Positions 47,224-56,343 of a stretch of 64,000 bases of DNA are shown one piece after another. Where the stretch lies: NCBI GenBank assembly GCA_902363575.1, contig CABJAJ010000002.1, positions 186,001-250,000 of the forward strand. Direction: 5' to 3'. This DNA is from Rikenellaceae bacterium (GTDB taxonomy: Bacteria > Bacteroidota > Bacteroidia > Bacteroidales > Rikenellaceae). The translations under genes and the position numbers were made by a program. The number at the start of each line of letters is the position of its first letter. Position 1 is the stretch's first letter. Below the pieces are notes generated by a model. It did no database searches, was not told the origin of the DNA, and saw only the letters and a list, made by a program, of their open reading frames with translations.

Positions 47224-48591
47224 CTACCAGCCTCCGCCCAGGGCCTTGAACAGATTGACGTAGTTGATGTACTGCTGCGCGACCAGATTGGAGTACTCCA
47301 TCTGGGATTCGTACAGCGAGCGTTCGGCATCGATGACGTCCAGGTAGGCCGACATGCCGGAACGGTAGAGCGTATTGGTCATCAGGGCGATCTGCTCGTT
47401 TGCATCGACCAGCTTGCGGTAGCGTTCGGTCTGTTCGGTATAGGTGGTGATGCTCACCAGAGCGTCTTCCACGTCGGAGAAGGCCTCCAGGACAGCCTGT
47501 TCGTAGGCGAATACGCTTTGGTAGTAGGCTTCTCGGGCCGAGGCTTCCTGGCGTTTCAGGCGGCCGAAAGCGAAAATCGGTTCGGTCAGGGCCGCCGCCG
47601 CGCTCCAGGCCCAGGGGTTGCCCTTGCCCAGTCCCTCGACCGTGGAGGAGACCACGCCTCCCTTGCCCGTGAGACTGAGCGAAGGAAACCGCGCGCTGCG
47701 GGCCACGCCCACCCGTGCGGCGGCCTCCTGGAGATCGTAATAGGACTGCATCACGTCGGGCCGCCGGTAGAGCAGGTCGGAGGGAAGCCCCACGGGGATT
47801 TCGAGGGGGCGGAAGCGGGCGATCAGCGAGTCGCCGCCGCTTTGACCGGCAATCCTGCGGGGCGGCTGTCCGAGCAGGATGTTCAGCGAAAGCTGCGCCT
47901 GCTCGACTGCCCGCCGGTATTGAGGGATATCCGCAGCGGCGGAATAGACCAGGCTGCGGGCCTGTTGGAGTGCGACGCCGTTGGACATGCCGTACCGGAA
48001 CATCGAATCGATCAGGGCGGCGGACTGGCGGCGCAGCTCGTAGCTCTGGCGGGCGATCTGCAGGTCGCGGTCGTATTGCAGCAGGGTGTAATAGGTCGTC
48101 GCGACCTCGGCCGTGAGCGAGAGCAGCACGCCCCGGAAAGCCCATTCGGTCGAGAGGATCTGGGCCTGCGCCGCCCGCTCGCTGTGCTTCAGGGCCCCGA
48201 AAAGCGAGATTTCCCACGAGAGCGAGGGCTCGATGGTGTACTCTTGCACGATTTTCTGCTCGGCGTTGTAGTCGGCCCCGGCCGAGACGCCGACGCCGAA
48301 CTGCGGCAGGTATTGGGCGCGCACGATCCCCAGGTTGAGCCGGGCCTGCTCCACGCGCGAAGCTGCGGCCGCCAGGTTGCGGTTGTTGGCCAGGGCGAGC
48401 TCCATGAGCGAGTCGAGCGCCGGATCGTCGAACAGCTTCCACCAGCGGAAGCCGTAAGGGAGCGAATCCTGCGGAAATTCATCGGCGAAGAGGTAGCGTT
48501 CGGGCACCTCCACCACGGGCGAAAAGAGCTTCGGGTTGCAGGCCGCCAGCACCGTGGCGGCGATGCAAAGGGTGACGATCAGCCGTTTCAT
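47224..48591 (-). CDS. RND efflux outer-membrane factor (OprM/TolC type)
   Basis: A 455-residue outer-membrane lipoprotein (signal ...AATVLAAC) that forms the exit duct of a tripartite pump. It has two OEP repeats with long helices (ALANNRNLAAAASRVEQARLNLG at ~75; QEASAREAYYQSVFAYEQAVLEAFSDVEDAL at ~355) and the usual LLYRRPDVMQSYYDLQEAAARVGVARSARFP. It is the last gene of the pump operon, overlapping the RND gene by 4 bp. Confidence 0.92.
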   Translation of the reverse strand: MKRLIVTLCIAATVLAACNPKLFSPVVEVPERYLFADEFPQDSLPYGFRWWKLFDDPALDSLMELALANNRNLAAAASRVEQARLNLGIVRAQYLPQFGVGVSAGADYNAEQKIVQEYTIEPSLSWEISLFGALKHSERAAQAQILSTEWAFRGVLLSLTAEVATTYYTLLQYDRDLQIARQSYELRRQSAALIDSMFRYGMSNGVALQQARSLVYSAAADIPQYRRAVEQAQLSLNILLGQPPRRIAGQSGGDSLIARFRPLEIPVGLPSDLLYRRPDVMQSYYDLQEAAARVGVARSARFPSLSLTGKGGVVSSTVEGLGKGNPWAWSAAAALTEPIFAFGRLKRQEASAREAYYQSVFAYEQAVLEAFSDVEDALVSITTYTEQTERYRKLVDANEQIALMTNTLYRSGMSAYLDVIDAERSLYESQMEYSNLVAQQYINYVNLFKALGGGW

Positions 48592-51500
48592 GCGTTGCGT
48601 GGTTTTGGTTTACGGACGGATTTGCGGGCCGGTTTGCTCTGTGCTTCCGCCTCGGCCTGCTCGCGGCGCATGCGCTCCCGTCTGCGGTCGAAACGTCCGG
48701 CCCGGGCGATCAGGTAGTAGAGGGCCGGATAGACGAAGATGCCCAGCAGCGTGGCCAGCAGCATGCCTCCGACGAGCGCCACGCCCATGATGTTGCGGGC
48801 GGTGGCATACACCCCGCTGGCGAATACGAGCGGCAGGACGCCCAGGATGAAGGCGAATGCGGTCATCAGGATGGGACGCACGCGCAGCCGTGCCGCTCCG
48901 ACGGCTGCGTCGAGCAGGGACTTGCCCTGCTCGAAGAAGAGTCGGTCGGCATACTCCACCACGAGGATGGCGTTTTTGGCGGCCAGGCCGATGAGCATGA
49001 CCAGCGAAATCTGCATGTAGATGTTGTTTACGAACAACGGGTCGATCAGGTGGGCCAACCCGACGAAGGCGAGCGCCCCGAGCACGGCCAGAGGCACGCT
49101 CAGCAGGATCGCCAGCGGCAGACCCCACGATTCGTAGAGCGCCGCCAGCGAAAGGAAAACGAATGCCAGGGCGAGAACATAGACCAGCGGACCGGTTTTC
49201 GAGGCGTTGCTCTCCTGATAGGAGATGCCGCTCCAGGCGATGGCCACATCGTCGGGCAGCACGCGCGAAGCGGTGGAGGCGATCTCCTTCATCACCTGTG
49301 AGGTCGAGGCTTTCGCATCGGTGGTCACGGTGAGTTCGATCGAGCGGTAGAGGTTGAACTGTGAGACGTATTCCACGCCGACGGTGTCCTTGACGCTCAG
49401 GAACGAGGACAGGGGTACGTTGTCGCCCGAAGAGTTGGTGATGAAATAGCTGTCGAGCGAGCGGGCGTCGCGCCGGTAGTCGGGGGCCGCTTGAACGTAA
49501 GTCTGATAAAGTTTACCGAAGCGGTTGAAGTTGTTGATGTAGGCCCCGCCCAGCAGGGTGGTCAGCTCGTTGTAGAGTTCGCCCAGCGAAACCCCCTGGC
49601 TCAGCGCCTGTTCCTTGTCGATCACCAATCGACGCTGGGGAACGCCGTCGTTGAACTGGGTCGTCACGGAGGCCACGCCCGGCTTGCCGTGGAGCGAATC
49701 GATTAGCCGGAAAGCGTTTTCGGCCAAATAGGAGGTGCCCTTTCCTTCGAGATCCTGGACCTGCACGGAGATGCCCGACGAGACGCCCAGTCCGGGAATC
49801 GAGGGCGGGATGAAGGCATAGCACTGGGCCCCGGGTACGGCCATGTAAAGCTCCTCGGTAAGTTGCTGGGCGATCTGCATGGCCGAGAGCTTGCGATCCT
49901 TGTAGGGGGTGAGCGTGGCGAAGATGATGCCGCTGTCGGTCGAGGCGATGCCGGCCATCATGTTGAATCCCGCAGCGAGCGAAGTGCTCTGCACCTCGGG
50001 AAGCCGGCTCACGACGGCATCCACCTCGCGGAGCGTCTCCGTGGTGACTTGCAGCGAGGAGGCTTCGGGCGTCGAAACCATGACCATGACGAATCCCTGG
50101 TCCTCTTCGGGCAGGAAGCCCGCGGGGAGGGCCCGCCATACGAAGAAGATCGCCACGAGCAGCACACCGATGAAAATGGCGGTGCGGGCCGTGTGTTTCA
50201 TCACCGTAGCGGTGAAGGAGGAGTAGCGCTCCATCCGGCGGTTGAACCAGCGGTTGAAGGCGGCGAAGAAGCCCCGTCGGGGCTCGTCGCGGCGGCGGAG
50301 CAGCAGGGCGCAGAGCGCGGGCGAGAGGCTCAGGGCGTTGAAGGCCGAGATGACCACCGAGACGGCGATGGTGATGGAGAACTGGCGGAAGAGCAGTCCC
50401 GTGATGCCGCCCGTGAAGGAGACCGGCACGAAGACGGCCAGCAGCACGACGGTGGTGGCGACGATCGGCGGCGCGACGCTGCGCATCGCTTCGATGGCCG
50501 CCTGTTTGGGCGTCATGCCTGCGGCCACATTGACCTGCGCGGCCTCGACCACCACGATGGCGTCGTCCACGACCAGGCCGATAGCCAGTACCAGGCCGAG
50601 CAGCGAGATGATGTTGATCGAAAATCCCAGCAGCGGGAAGAGGATGAAGGCTCCGATCAGCGAAACGGGGATCGCCACCAGCGGGATGAGCGTCGCCCGC
50701 CAGTCCTGGATGAACAGGTAGATGATGAGGATGACCAGCACCAGGGCGATGATGAGCGTCACGAAAATGTCTTTGATGCCCGCCTTGATGCTCGTGGTGG
50801 TGTCCACGACCGTAGTGTAGGCGATGCCGTCGGGCAGGCGCTCGGCGGCGGCCTGCATTTCGGCTTTGATCTTCCGTCCGACGTCCACGGCGTTGCTGCC
50901 CGGTTCCTGATAGAGTACGATCAGGGCCGCCGGCTTGCCGCCGAAGAGCGAGCTGACGCCGTAGGACTGACTGCCCAGGGTCACGTCGGCCACGTCGCGG
51001 ATGCGGATCTGCTCGCCTGACGAGGTGGTTCGGATTACGATATCGGCGAACTGGTCGGCCGTGGAAATCTGGGCCGGCATGGTCACCGTGTAGGTGTAGG
51101 TTGTACCGTCGGGAGCCGGCTCGGCTCCGAACTGTCCGGCGGGGTAGATGCCGCCCTGCATCTCGATGGCCGAGGAGATTTCCTCCATCGAAATGTTGTA
51201 GTAGCGCAACACGTCGGGTCGAACCCAGATGCGCATGGCGTATTCGCCCGAGCCCATGACCGAGACCTTGCCGACGCCGTTGATCTTGAGCAGGCGGTTT
51301 TGCAGATTGATGTAGGCGTAGTTGGCCAGAAATTCGTTGTCGTAACGGCCGTCGCTGTAGATGGCGTAAACCATCAGGAAGCCCGTGTTGGACTTGCGCG
51401 TGACCACGCCCTGCTTGGTTACGGACGCCGGCAGAAGGGGCGCGGCGGTCGTGACGTTGTTCTGAGTGAAGATGGCATCGAGGTCGGGGTCGGAGCCGAT

Positions 51501-51785
51501 GTCGAACGTGACTTCGAGGGTCATCGATCCGTCGTTGGCGCTGGTGGACTGCATGTAAAGCATGTCGCTCACACCCATCACATGCTGTGCGACGGGCGTG
51601 GCGACGGCATTGTTGACGGTCTCGGCGTCGGCGCCCTCGTAGGAGGCCGAAACCTGCACCACGGGCGGCGTGATGTCGGGATATTGCTCGATCGAGAGGT
51701 TCAGGATCGAGATCCCGCCCAGCAGCACGATGGCCACGGCGAGCGCGATGGCGAAAATCGGCCGATTGACGAAAAATTTTTCCAT
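48588..51785 (-). CDS. RND multidrug efflux transporter (AcrB/MexB, HAE1 type)
   Basis: A 1065-residue inner-membrane proton antiporter with 12 membrane helices and two large periplasmic loops. It opens FFVNRPIFAIALAVAIVLLGG and has PDITPPVVQVSASYEGADAETV. TM4 contains GLVLAIGLVVDDAIVVVEAA with the paired aspartates of the proton relay. Its Ala-Ala after VVVE differs from the usual E-N. The C-terminus is a basic Lys/Arg-rich tail. It is cotranscribed with the adaptor (2-bp gap) and overlaps the outer-membrane factor by 4 bp. Substrates are unknown. Confidence 0.95.
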   Translation of the reverse strand: MEKFFVNRPIFAIALAVAIVLLGGISILNLSIEQYPDITPPVVQVSASYEGADAETVNNAVATPVAQHVMGVSDMLYMQSTSANDGSMTLEVTFDIGSDPDLDAIFTQNNVTTAAPLLPASVTKQGVVTRKSNTGFLMVYAIYSDGRYDNEFLANYAYINLQNRLLKINGVGKVSVMGSGEYAMRIWVRPDVLRYYNISMEEISSAIEMQGGIYPAGQFGAEPAPDGTTYTYTVTMPAQISTADQFADIVIRTTSSGEQIRIRDVADVTLGSQSYGVSSLFGGKPAALIVLYQEPGSNAVDVGRKIKAEMQAAAERLPDGIAYTTVVDTTTSIKAGIKDIFVTLIIALVLVILIIYLFIQDWRATLIPLVAIPVSLIGAFILFPLLGFSINIISLLGLVLAIGLVVDDAIVVVEAAQVNVAAGMTPKQAAIEAMRSVAPPIVATTVVLLAVFVPVSFTGGITGLLFRQFSITIAVSVVISAFNALSLSPALCALLLRRRDEPRRGFFAAFNRWFNRRMERYSSFTATVMKHTARTAIFIGVLLVAIFFVWRALPAGFLPEEDQGFVMVMVSTPEASSLQVTTETLREVDAVVSRLPEVQSTSLAAGFNMMAGIASTDSGIIFATLTPYKDRKLSAMQIAQQLTEELYMAVPGAQCYAFIPPSIPGLGVSSGISVQVQDLEGKGTSYLAENAFRLIDSLHGKPGVASVTTQFNDGVPQRRLVIDKEQALSQGVSLGELYNELTTLLGGAYINNFNRFGKLYQTYVQAAPDYRRDARSLDSYFITNSSGDNVPLSSFLSVKDTVGVEYVSQFNLYRSIELTVTTDAKASTSQVMKEIASTASRVLPDDVAIAWSGISYQESNASKTGPLVYVLALAFVFLSLAALYESWGLPLAILLSVPLAVLGALAFVGLAHLIDPLFVNNIYMQISLVMLIGLAAKNAILVVEYADRLFFEQGKSLLDAAVGAARLRVRPILMTAFAFILGVLPLVFASGVYATARNIMGVALVGGMLLATLLGIFVYPALYYLIARAGRFDRRRERMRREQAEAEAQSKPARKSVRKPKPRNA

Positions 51786-51787
51786 AA

Positions 51788-53017
51788 TCAGCTACGCTTA
51801 ACGGTCGTCTCCCTGCGGTCAGCAGGCGGGAGATAGGAGGCCGCCGAGTCGGCCGGGATGCCGGCGGACGAAGCGGGACGGCGGGGTGAGCAGCACGACC
51901 GTTCGGTCATGCGGGGGATGACTTTCGAGCCGGTGCGGACTTTTTGCTGTCCCGTAACGAGCACCGTTTCGCCCGCCTCGACCCCCGAATCGATGCACCA
52001 GCCGTCGCCCCAGGTGGGACCGAGTTCCACACGCCGGTATTCGACCGTGCTGTCGGGCCGCACGACCCAGACCGAATTGACCCCCTGAGCCTGACTCACA
52101 CTGCGTTGCGGTACCACCACGCGAAGCCGCGTAGCGCCCACATCGGCCGTGACGCGGGCGAACTGCCCGGGCTTGAGCGTCAGGTCGGGGTTGGGGAACA
52201 TGACCACGATCACGATGGTGCCCATCGTATTGGAAATGTTCTTGCGGGTATAGTCGTACAGTCCGGGGATCGGATAGATCGAATCGTTGGCCAGACGCAG
52301 AGTGATGTCGGAAAGCAGGTCGGCATTTTCGTATATCGACGGGCGGTTGCCGGCGTAACGCAGGTATTGGGCCATCGGCAGGGCCAGATCGACGAGCATC
52401 GTATCGAGGTTGGAGATCGTGGTGAGCACTTCAAACTGCGTACCTGGCCCCACATAGTCGCCCACATGGGCCGAGGTGGTCTCGATCATGCCGTCGATGG
52501 GCGCGTAGATCTTGGTGTAACCCACCTCCAGACGGGCGTTGTTGAAGGTCTGTTCGGCGGAGTGGACGGCGGCCTGTGCCGCAGCATACTGGGCGGTATA
52601 TTGGTCGAGCTGCGTCTGGCTGATGGCGTTGATGCGTGCCAGCGGTACCGCGCGTTCGTAGTTGTTCTTCGCCTCGACTGCCTGCGCCCGCGCGGATTCG
52701 AGCGACGCGCGTGCTGAGAGCAGCGTGGTGGACAACTGGTCGGGATCGATGGTGAAAAGCAATTGTCCCCGCTTGACGGGCATGCCGTTGCTGTATCGCT
52801 TGGAGGTGAGGTATCCGCTGACACGGGGCTGGATGACCGCATTGAAATTGCTGGCCAGGTAGCCGATGAAACTCATCCGGTTGGGCACGCTGTCCAACTC
52901 GGCGCGTATGACTTCCACCTCGAGCGGAGGCATCCGGGCAGGTTGCTTTTTCGCGCGGTGGCAGCCGGTCGCCAGCAGTGCGAAAACCGCGACGAGCAGC
53001 GGGAGAATTTTCTGCAT
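51788..53017 (-). CDS. RND efflux periplasmic adaptor (MexA type)
   Basis: A 409-residue membrane-fusion lipoprotein (signal LLVAVFALLATGC). It has the split lipoyl domain (VIQPRVSGYLTSKRYSNGMPVKRGQLLFTID; RLEVGYTKIYAPIDGMI), an alpha-hairpin (~100-165) and beta-barrel and membrane-proximal domains. The last ~50 residues, including CCSPRRPASSAG, are a non-conserved Ser/Ala-rich tail. It is first in the adaptor-transporter-duct operon. Confidence 0.93.
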   Translation of the reverse strand: MQKILPLLVAVFALLATGCHRAKKQPARMPPLEVEVIRAELDSVPNRMSFIGYLASNFNAVIQPRVSGYLTSKRYSNGMPVKRGQLLFTIDPDQLSTTLLSARASLESARAQAVEAKNNYERAVPLARINAISQTQLDQYTAQYAAAQAAVHSAEQTFNNARLEVGYTKIYAPIDGMIETTSAHVGDYVGPGTQFEVLTTISNLDTMLVDLALPMAQYLRYAGNRPSIYENADLLSDITLRLANDSIYPIPGLYDYTRKNISNTMGTIVIVVMFPNPDLTLKPGQFARVTADVGATRLRVVVPQRSVSQAQGVNSVWVVRPDSTVEYRRVELGPTWGDGWCIDSGVEAGETVLVTGQQKVRTGSKVIPRMTERSCCSPRRPASSAGIPADSAASYLPPADRRETTVKRS

Positions 53018-53149
53018 AACGGTGCGTTTTAGGCCCCGAAAGGGACAAAAAACGTACCGACAGCGGAGGCATCAGGGGTACTCCTGCATGATTTTCCGTA
53101 AAATAGCGCGATTTTTCCGATCCTTCCGAAAGAAATTAGAATATTTTGC

Positions 53150-53157
53150 TATCTTTG
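53150..53157 (+). promoter_or_regulatory. -7 element for the histone H1-like gene
   Basis: TATCTTTG, perfect match, 30 nt before the ATG at 53188; it also excludes the longer frame from 53146. Confidence 0.6.
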
Positions 53158-53187
53158 CACACAAACAAACCCATAATCTATAGCCAT

Positions 53188-53361
53188 ATGAAAAAGTTAG
53201 TTGAACAAATTCAAGCACAGTACGAGTTATTTGCTGCCAACGCTGAGGCACAGGTTGAGAAGGGCAACAAAGCCGCCGGTGTCCGCGCACGCAAGGCCGC
53301 TTTGGAAATTTCCAAACTGATGAAGGATTTCCGCAAGGAGTCGGTTGACGCCGCGAAATAA
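53188..53361 (+). CDS. Histone H1-like (Hc1-type) small DNA-binding protein
   Basis: A 57-residue helical, Lys/Ala-rich protein (MKKLVEQIQAQYELFAANA ... KAAGVRARKAALEISKLMKDFRKESVDAAK). It matches the short H1-like proteins common in Bacteroidetes and related to chlamydial Hc1. It is thought to help compact the nucleoid. The gene is monocistronic, with a -7 element and two successive terminators, suggesting strong, insulated expression. Confidence 0.9.
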   Translation: MKKLVEQIQAQYELFAANAEAQVEKGNKAAGVRARKAALEISKLMKDFRKESVDAAK

Positions 53362-53377
53362 TCTCCGATAAAACCTC

Positions 53378-53404
53378 AGCCATCCCTCGACGATGGCTAT
53401 TTTT
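53378..53404 (+). terminator. First terminator after the histone H1-like gene
   Basis: A 7-bp stem (53378-53384 with 53392-53398), 7-nt loop, followed by ATTTTT. Confidence 0.8.
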
Positions 53405-53406
53405 CA

Positions 53407-53442
53407 CGTAACAGATCGGCAAACGATCTGTTACGTTTTTTT
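53407..53442 (+). terminator. Second, strong terminator
   Basis: A perfect 12-bp stem (53407-53418 with 53424-53435), 5-nt loop and seven T residues. It separates the histone-like gene from the CRISPR array. Confidence 0.92.
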
Positions 53443-53470
53443 ATGGGAGCGGGCGTTTTCATTGCACGCT

Positions 53471-54280
53471 GTTAATTTTTCTACATCAAACAACAACACA
53501 TAGCGGCCGAACGTTTTACGGAAAGAGTTGTATCCTATTCTACATCAAACCACAACGCAAAGAGGGTCTTTTTGTGGGATTGGAGCGTTGTATCCTATTC
53601 AGTTTCTACATCAAACCACAACTCATGCGCGGCATACGCAAGGTCTCGGGCTGTTGTATCCTATTCAGTTTCTACATCAAACCACAACAACAAAACAAAA
53701 TCGAATATTCCATTGAGGTTGTATCCTATTCAGTTTCTACATCAAACCACAACCCTCCGGTATATACTCCAATACCTGACCTGGTTGTATTCTATTCAAT
53801 TTCTACATCAAACCACAACTGCTTCTGTTTCGGCAGGAAATTGAAAATCGTTGTATCCTATTCAATTTCTACATCAAACCACAACGTTGTACTCTTTCGT
53901 GCCTACTTTGCAGCGTTGTATCCTATTCAATTTCTACATCAAACCACAACCAAATTCATGGCAGAGTTCCTCAATGATGTGTTGTATCCTATTCAATTTC
54001 TACATCAAACCACAACACCACGCTGCCCAAATCCTTTTTATCCGCTGGTTGTATCCTATTCAATTTCTACATCAAACCACAACGGGCGTTGCTCTCGCCT
54101 GCTTTCATCTCCGTTGTATCCTATTCAATTTCTACATCAAACCACAACCGGCGCGCAGCGCGAAAACAAAGGCTGGCAGTTGTATCCTATTCAATTTCTA
54201 CATCAAACCACAACGTTTGGCGTGCTCGACTGGTATGCCCATAGGTTGTATCCTATTCCATTTCTACATCAAACCATAAC
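53471..54280. CRISPR. CRISPR array, 36-bp repeats, 12 repeats plus one degenerate repeat, no cas genes in the window
   Basis: The consensus repeat starts GTTGTATCCTATTCAATTTC and ends TACATCAAACCACAAC (36 bp, GTTGT/ACAAC ends complementary). Full copies start at 53587, 53653, 53718, 53784, 53850, 53915, 53981, 54048, 54113, 54179 and 54245. A 30-bp copy missing 6 bp is at 53527 and a 27-nt relic at 53471-53497. Spacers are 29-31 bp and all differ. Copies 53587-53718 share a variant (CAGTTTC); copies 53850-54179 are identical; the one at 54245 has two changes. Repeat and spacer sizes fit type II-C (VI-B shares these sizes but has an internal repeat hairpin not seen here). The left end looks leader-distal. 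Confidence 0.95.
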
Positions 54281-54311
54281 CTCGGATCACTATATTCCAT
54301 AAATCCAGCCG

Positions 54312-54335
54312 TTTAAAGCGGAATTGCGCTTTAAA
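54312..54335. repeat. Perfect inverted repeat flanking the CRISPR array
   Basis: TTTAAAGCG and CGCTTTAAA (9 bp each) separated by 6 nt, between the last CRISPR repeat and a minus-strand -7 element. It could be part of the leader or a binding site. Confidence 0.6.
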
Positions 54336-54395
54336 AAGTCGTCCATATCCTGCCGAGGAAGCGGGTTGAATGCAGTTTTTCCAATCTCAGTTGGA

Positions 54396-54403
54396 CAAAT
54401 ATA
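54396..54403 (-). promoter_or_regulatory. Candidate CRISPR leader promoter (-7)
   Basis: Minus-strand TATATTTG, perfect TAnnTTTG. It would drive transcription leftward through ~110 bp of AT-rich DNA into the array. A TTG lies only 11 nt upstream, so the -33 is not canonical. Confidence 0.45.
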
Positions 54404-54648
54404 ACGAAAAAATCCAATTGTAGCGGTATTCGGTCCGATGCGTTCGATTTTATCCCGAGAATCCAGGGGGTTTCACCGGATTGCTTACCGGTCTCACCCC
54501 AATATTCTCGTATCCGGAACGCGGCGCACCTGCCGGACGGTATCTTTGCATGTTCTATCTGATAATAAATGCACCCCACCCCTCAATCTATCTGACTGAG
54601 CCATCGGCAAGAGAGCCGTTCCGGGGCGGAGGAGTACGGATAGGACGG

Positions 54649-56340
54649 TCAGAATTCGATTCCGTGACGGCGGAAATTCGCGATGTCTTCGTCGTTCATG
54701 CCCGTTCGCGGGAAGGGTATGGCCAGATTGTGGTCGTTCAGATAACGGCGCGGAGCCGTTCGGTCGTAGTCGGGGCTGACCAGCGAAGCCGTGGGATCGA
54801 CAAAGCGTCCCTCGACGGAAGCCATGCCGGCCATCGTCTGGAAAAGTGCGTGGGTGGTGGCCGCCGCATCGCTGTTGTTGCGGGCCGCTTCGACCTTTTC
54901 GGGGAAAGTGCGGCAGTAGGCGGGTGAAAACCAGGCCAGCGAAGCGACCCACAGTTGGTAGAAAGTCGTGGTGGGTGACGCGTGGAGAAACCGTTCACGG
55001 TTGTCGTCCAGCAGGTCCTCACCGTGGTCGGAGCAGTAGAGCAGGGCTGAAACGCAACCTTCGCGCCGCAGGAAATCGATGGTCGAGGCCAGGAAATCGT
55101 CGGTGTAGCGGATCGAGTTGTCGTAGGCGTTGCGGATCATTTCGAGGTTAGCGGCAGCGATGGCCACATCGTTGTCGGGTCGGAAATAGGCGTATTTGCG
55201 CGGATAACGCTGGTGATAGCTGAAGTGCGAGCCGTAGGTGTGGAGGATGAAAAGCAGGTCGTGGGTGCGGTCCTGGGCGACGATGCGTTTCATCGTGTCG
55301 AGCAGTTGCATGTCGTAACGCTGCCCGCGCAGGTAAACCACGCTGTCGGCATCGTGCGCGAGCTTGTCGATCATGGCCCCCTGCGGCGCCTGGTTCGAGA
55401 GGAACCAGGTGCGGAAACCCGCCTCGTTGAACAGGGCCGGCAGTCCGCGGCGGCGGTAGAGCTCTTCGTGCTCGTCGGTTCCAACGGACGAGAGGATCAT
55501 CGGCACGCTTTTGTGGGTGGCGTTGCTCTGGGTGATGAGGTTGCGAAAGACGACCACGCCCGCTTCGCGGCTCAGGCGGGGATTGGTCTCGCGGTCGTAA
55601 CCGTAAAGCTGCCAGCTCGGAGCCCGCGACGCTTCGCCGATGATGAAGACATAGATTTCCCGCCCCGGGGCGTCGGCCGCACGGCGGGCGTCGAAGCGAA
55701 AATCCCCCGACGTTCGCTGGAAATCGCGCATCTTGCGGAACTCCGATGCGCTGACCTTCGCGTTGTAGAAGACATTGAGCGGGAAGATATCCGTCTTGAG
55801 CACCCGCTTGTCCTCGCTCACGCGGTAAGCGGGAATCAGGATCAGCCCGCCGATGGCCATGAGCGTAATGCCCAACAGCGCGAGGTTCTTGCGCGTGGTG
55901 TGCGAGAGGTAGCGACGATGTCCTATTTCGCGGGAGGCGAACCACAGCAGGGGCACGTACATCACACAGACGATGATGATGGACGGGTAGATATTGCCCA
56001 GCAGCTCGCCCGCCTCGCCCGGATTGGTCGTCAGTACGTTGGTGAGCATGTCGGCGGCGATGATCGAGTTGCCGAACAAGTAGAGCAGCACGATCTGGAA
56101 GGCGCAGAAGAAGATGAACGGGAAGGCGAGCCAGATCATGACTCCCGAACGTCGGAGCGCGACGCTCCAGATCATGTAGAATCCGAGCGGCATCAGCAGC
56201 GAGGCTTCGGCCGACCAGATCGAGTAGGGCTCGGTATAGAGCAATACGATATTGGGGATGATGAGGGCGACGAAGAAATAGACGGCCAGCAGGGTGCTGC
56301 TGCGTCGGGTATATCGGGGGCGGTTCAGGCGGTTTTTCAT
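54649..56340 (-). CDS. Lipid A phosphoethanolamine transferase (EptA/Mcr family)
   Basis: A 563-residue inner-membrane enzyme that adds phosphoethanolamine to lipid A phosphates, lowering binding of cationic peptides such as polymyxin. Five N-terminal membrane helices (~17-170) precede a periplasmic sulfatase-fold domain. Visible metal-site elements are IIGEASRA (E ~236), the likely nucleophile Thr275 in NATHKSVPM, and CSDHGEDLLDD (~455). It lies 3 bp after the Omp85-like gene, in a tight operon with it and the YtfJ-like gene. The exact acceptor is inferred from the family. Confidence 0.9.
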   Translation of the reverse strand: MKNRLNRPRYTRRSSTLLAVYFFVALIIPNIVLLYTEPYSIWSAEASLLMPLGFYMIWSVALRRSGVMIWLAFPFIFFCAFQIVLLYLFGNSIIAADMLTNVLTTNPGEAGELLGNIYPSIIIVCVMYVPLLWFASREIGHRRYLSHTTRKNLALLGITLMAIGGLILIPAYRVSEDKRVLKTDIFPLNVFYNAKVSASEFRKMRDFQRTSGDFRFDARRAADAPGREIYVFIIGEASRAPSWQLYGYDRETNPRLSREAGVVVFRNLITQSNATHKSVPMILSSVGTDEHEELYRRRGLPALFNEAGFRTWFLSNQAPQGAMIDKLAHDADSVVYLRGQRYDMQLLDTMKRIVAQDRTHDLLFILHTYGSHFSYHQRYPRKYAYFRPDNDVAIAAANLEMIRNAYDNSIRYTDDFLASTIDFLRREGCVSALLYCSDHGEDLLDDNRERFLHASPTTTFYQLWVASLAWFSPAYCRTFPEKVEAARNNSDAAATTHALFQTMAGMASVEGRFVDPTASLVSPDYDRTAPRRYLNDHNLAIPFPRTGMNDEDIANFRRHGIEF

Positions 56341-56343
56341 GGG

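Noticed and set aside
53471..54280. Type VI-B (Cas13b) assignment of the array
   Set aside because: Sizes fit, but the repeat lacks the internal stem typical of VI-B repeats; type II-C is favoured, without certainty.
53528..54302. Open frames of 62-242 codons with repeated YPIQFLHQTTT or ILFNFYIKPQ peptides
   Set aside because: They are translations of the CRISPR repeats, not proteins.
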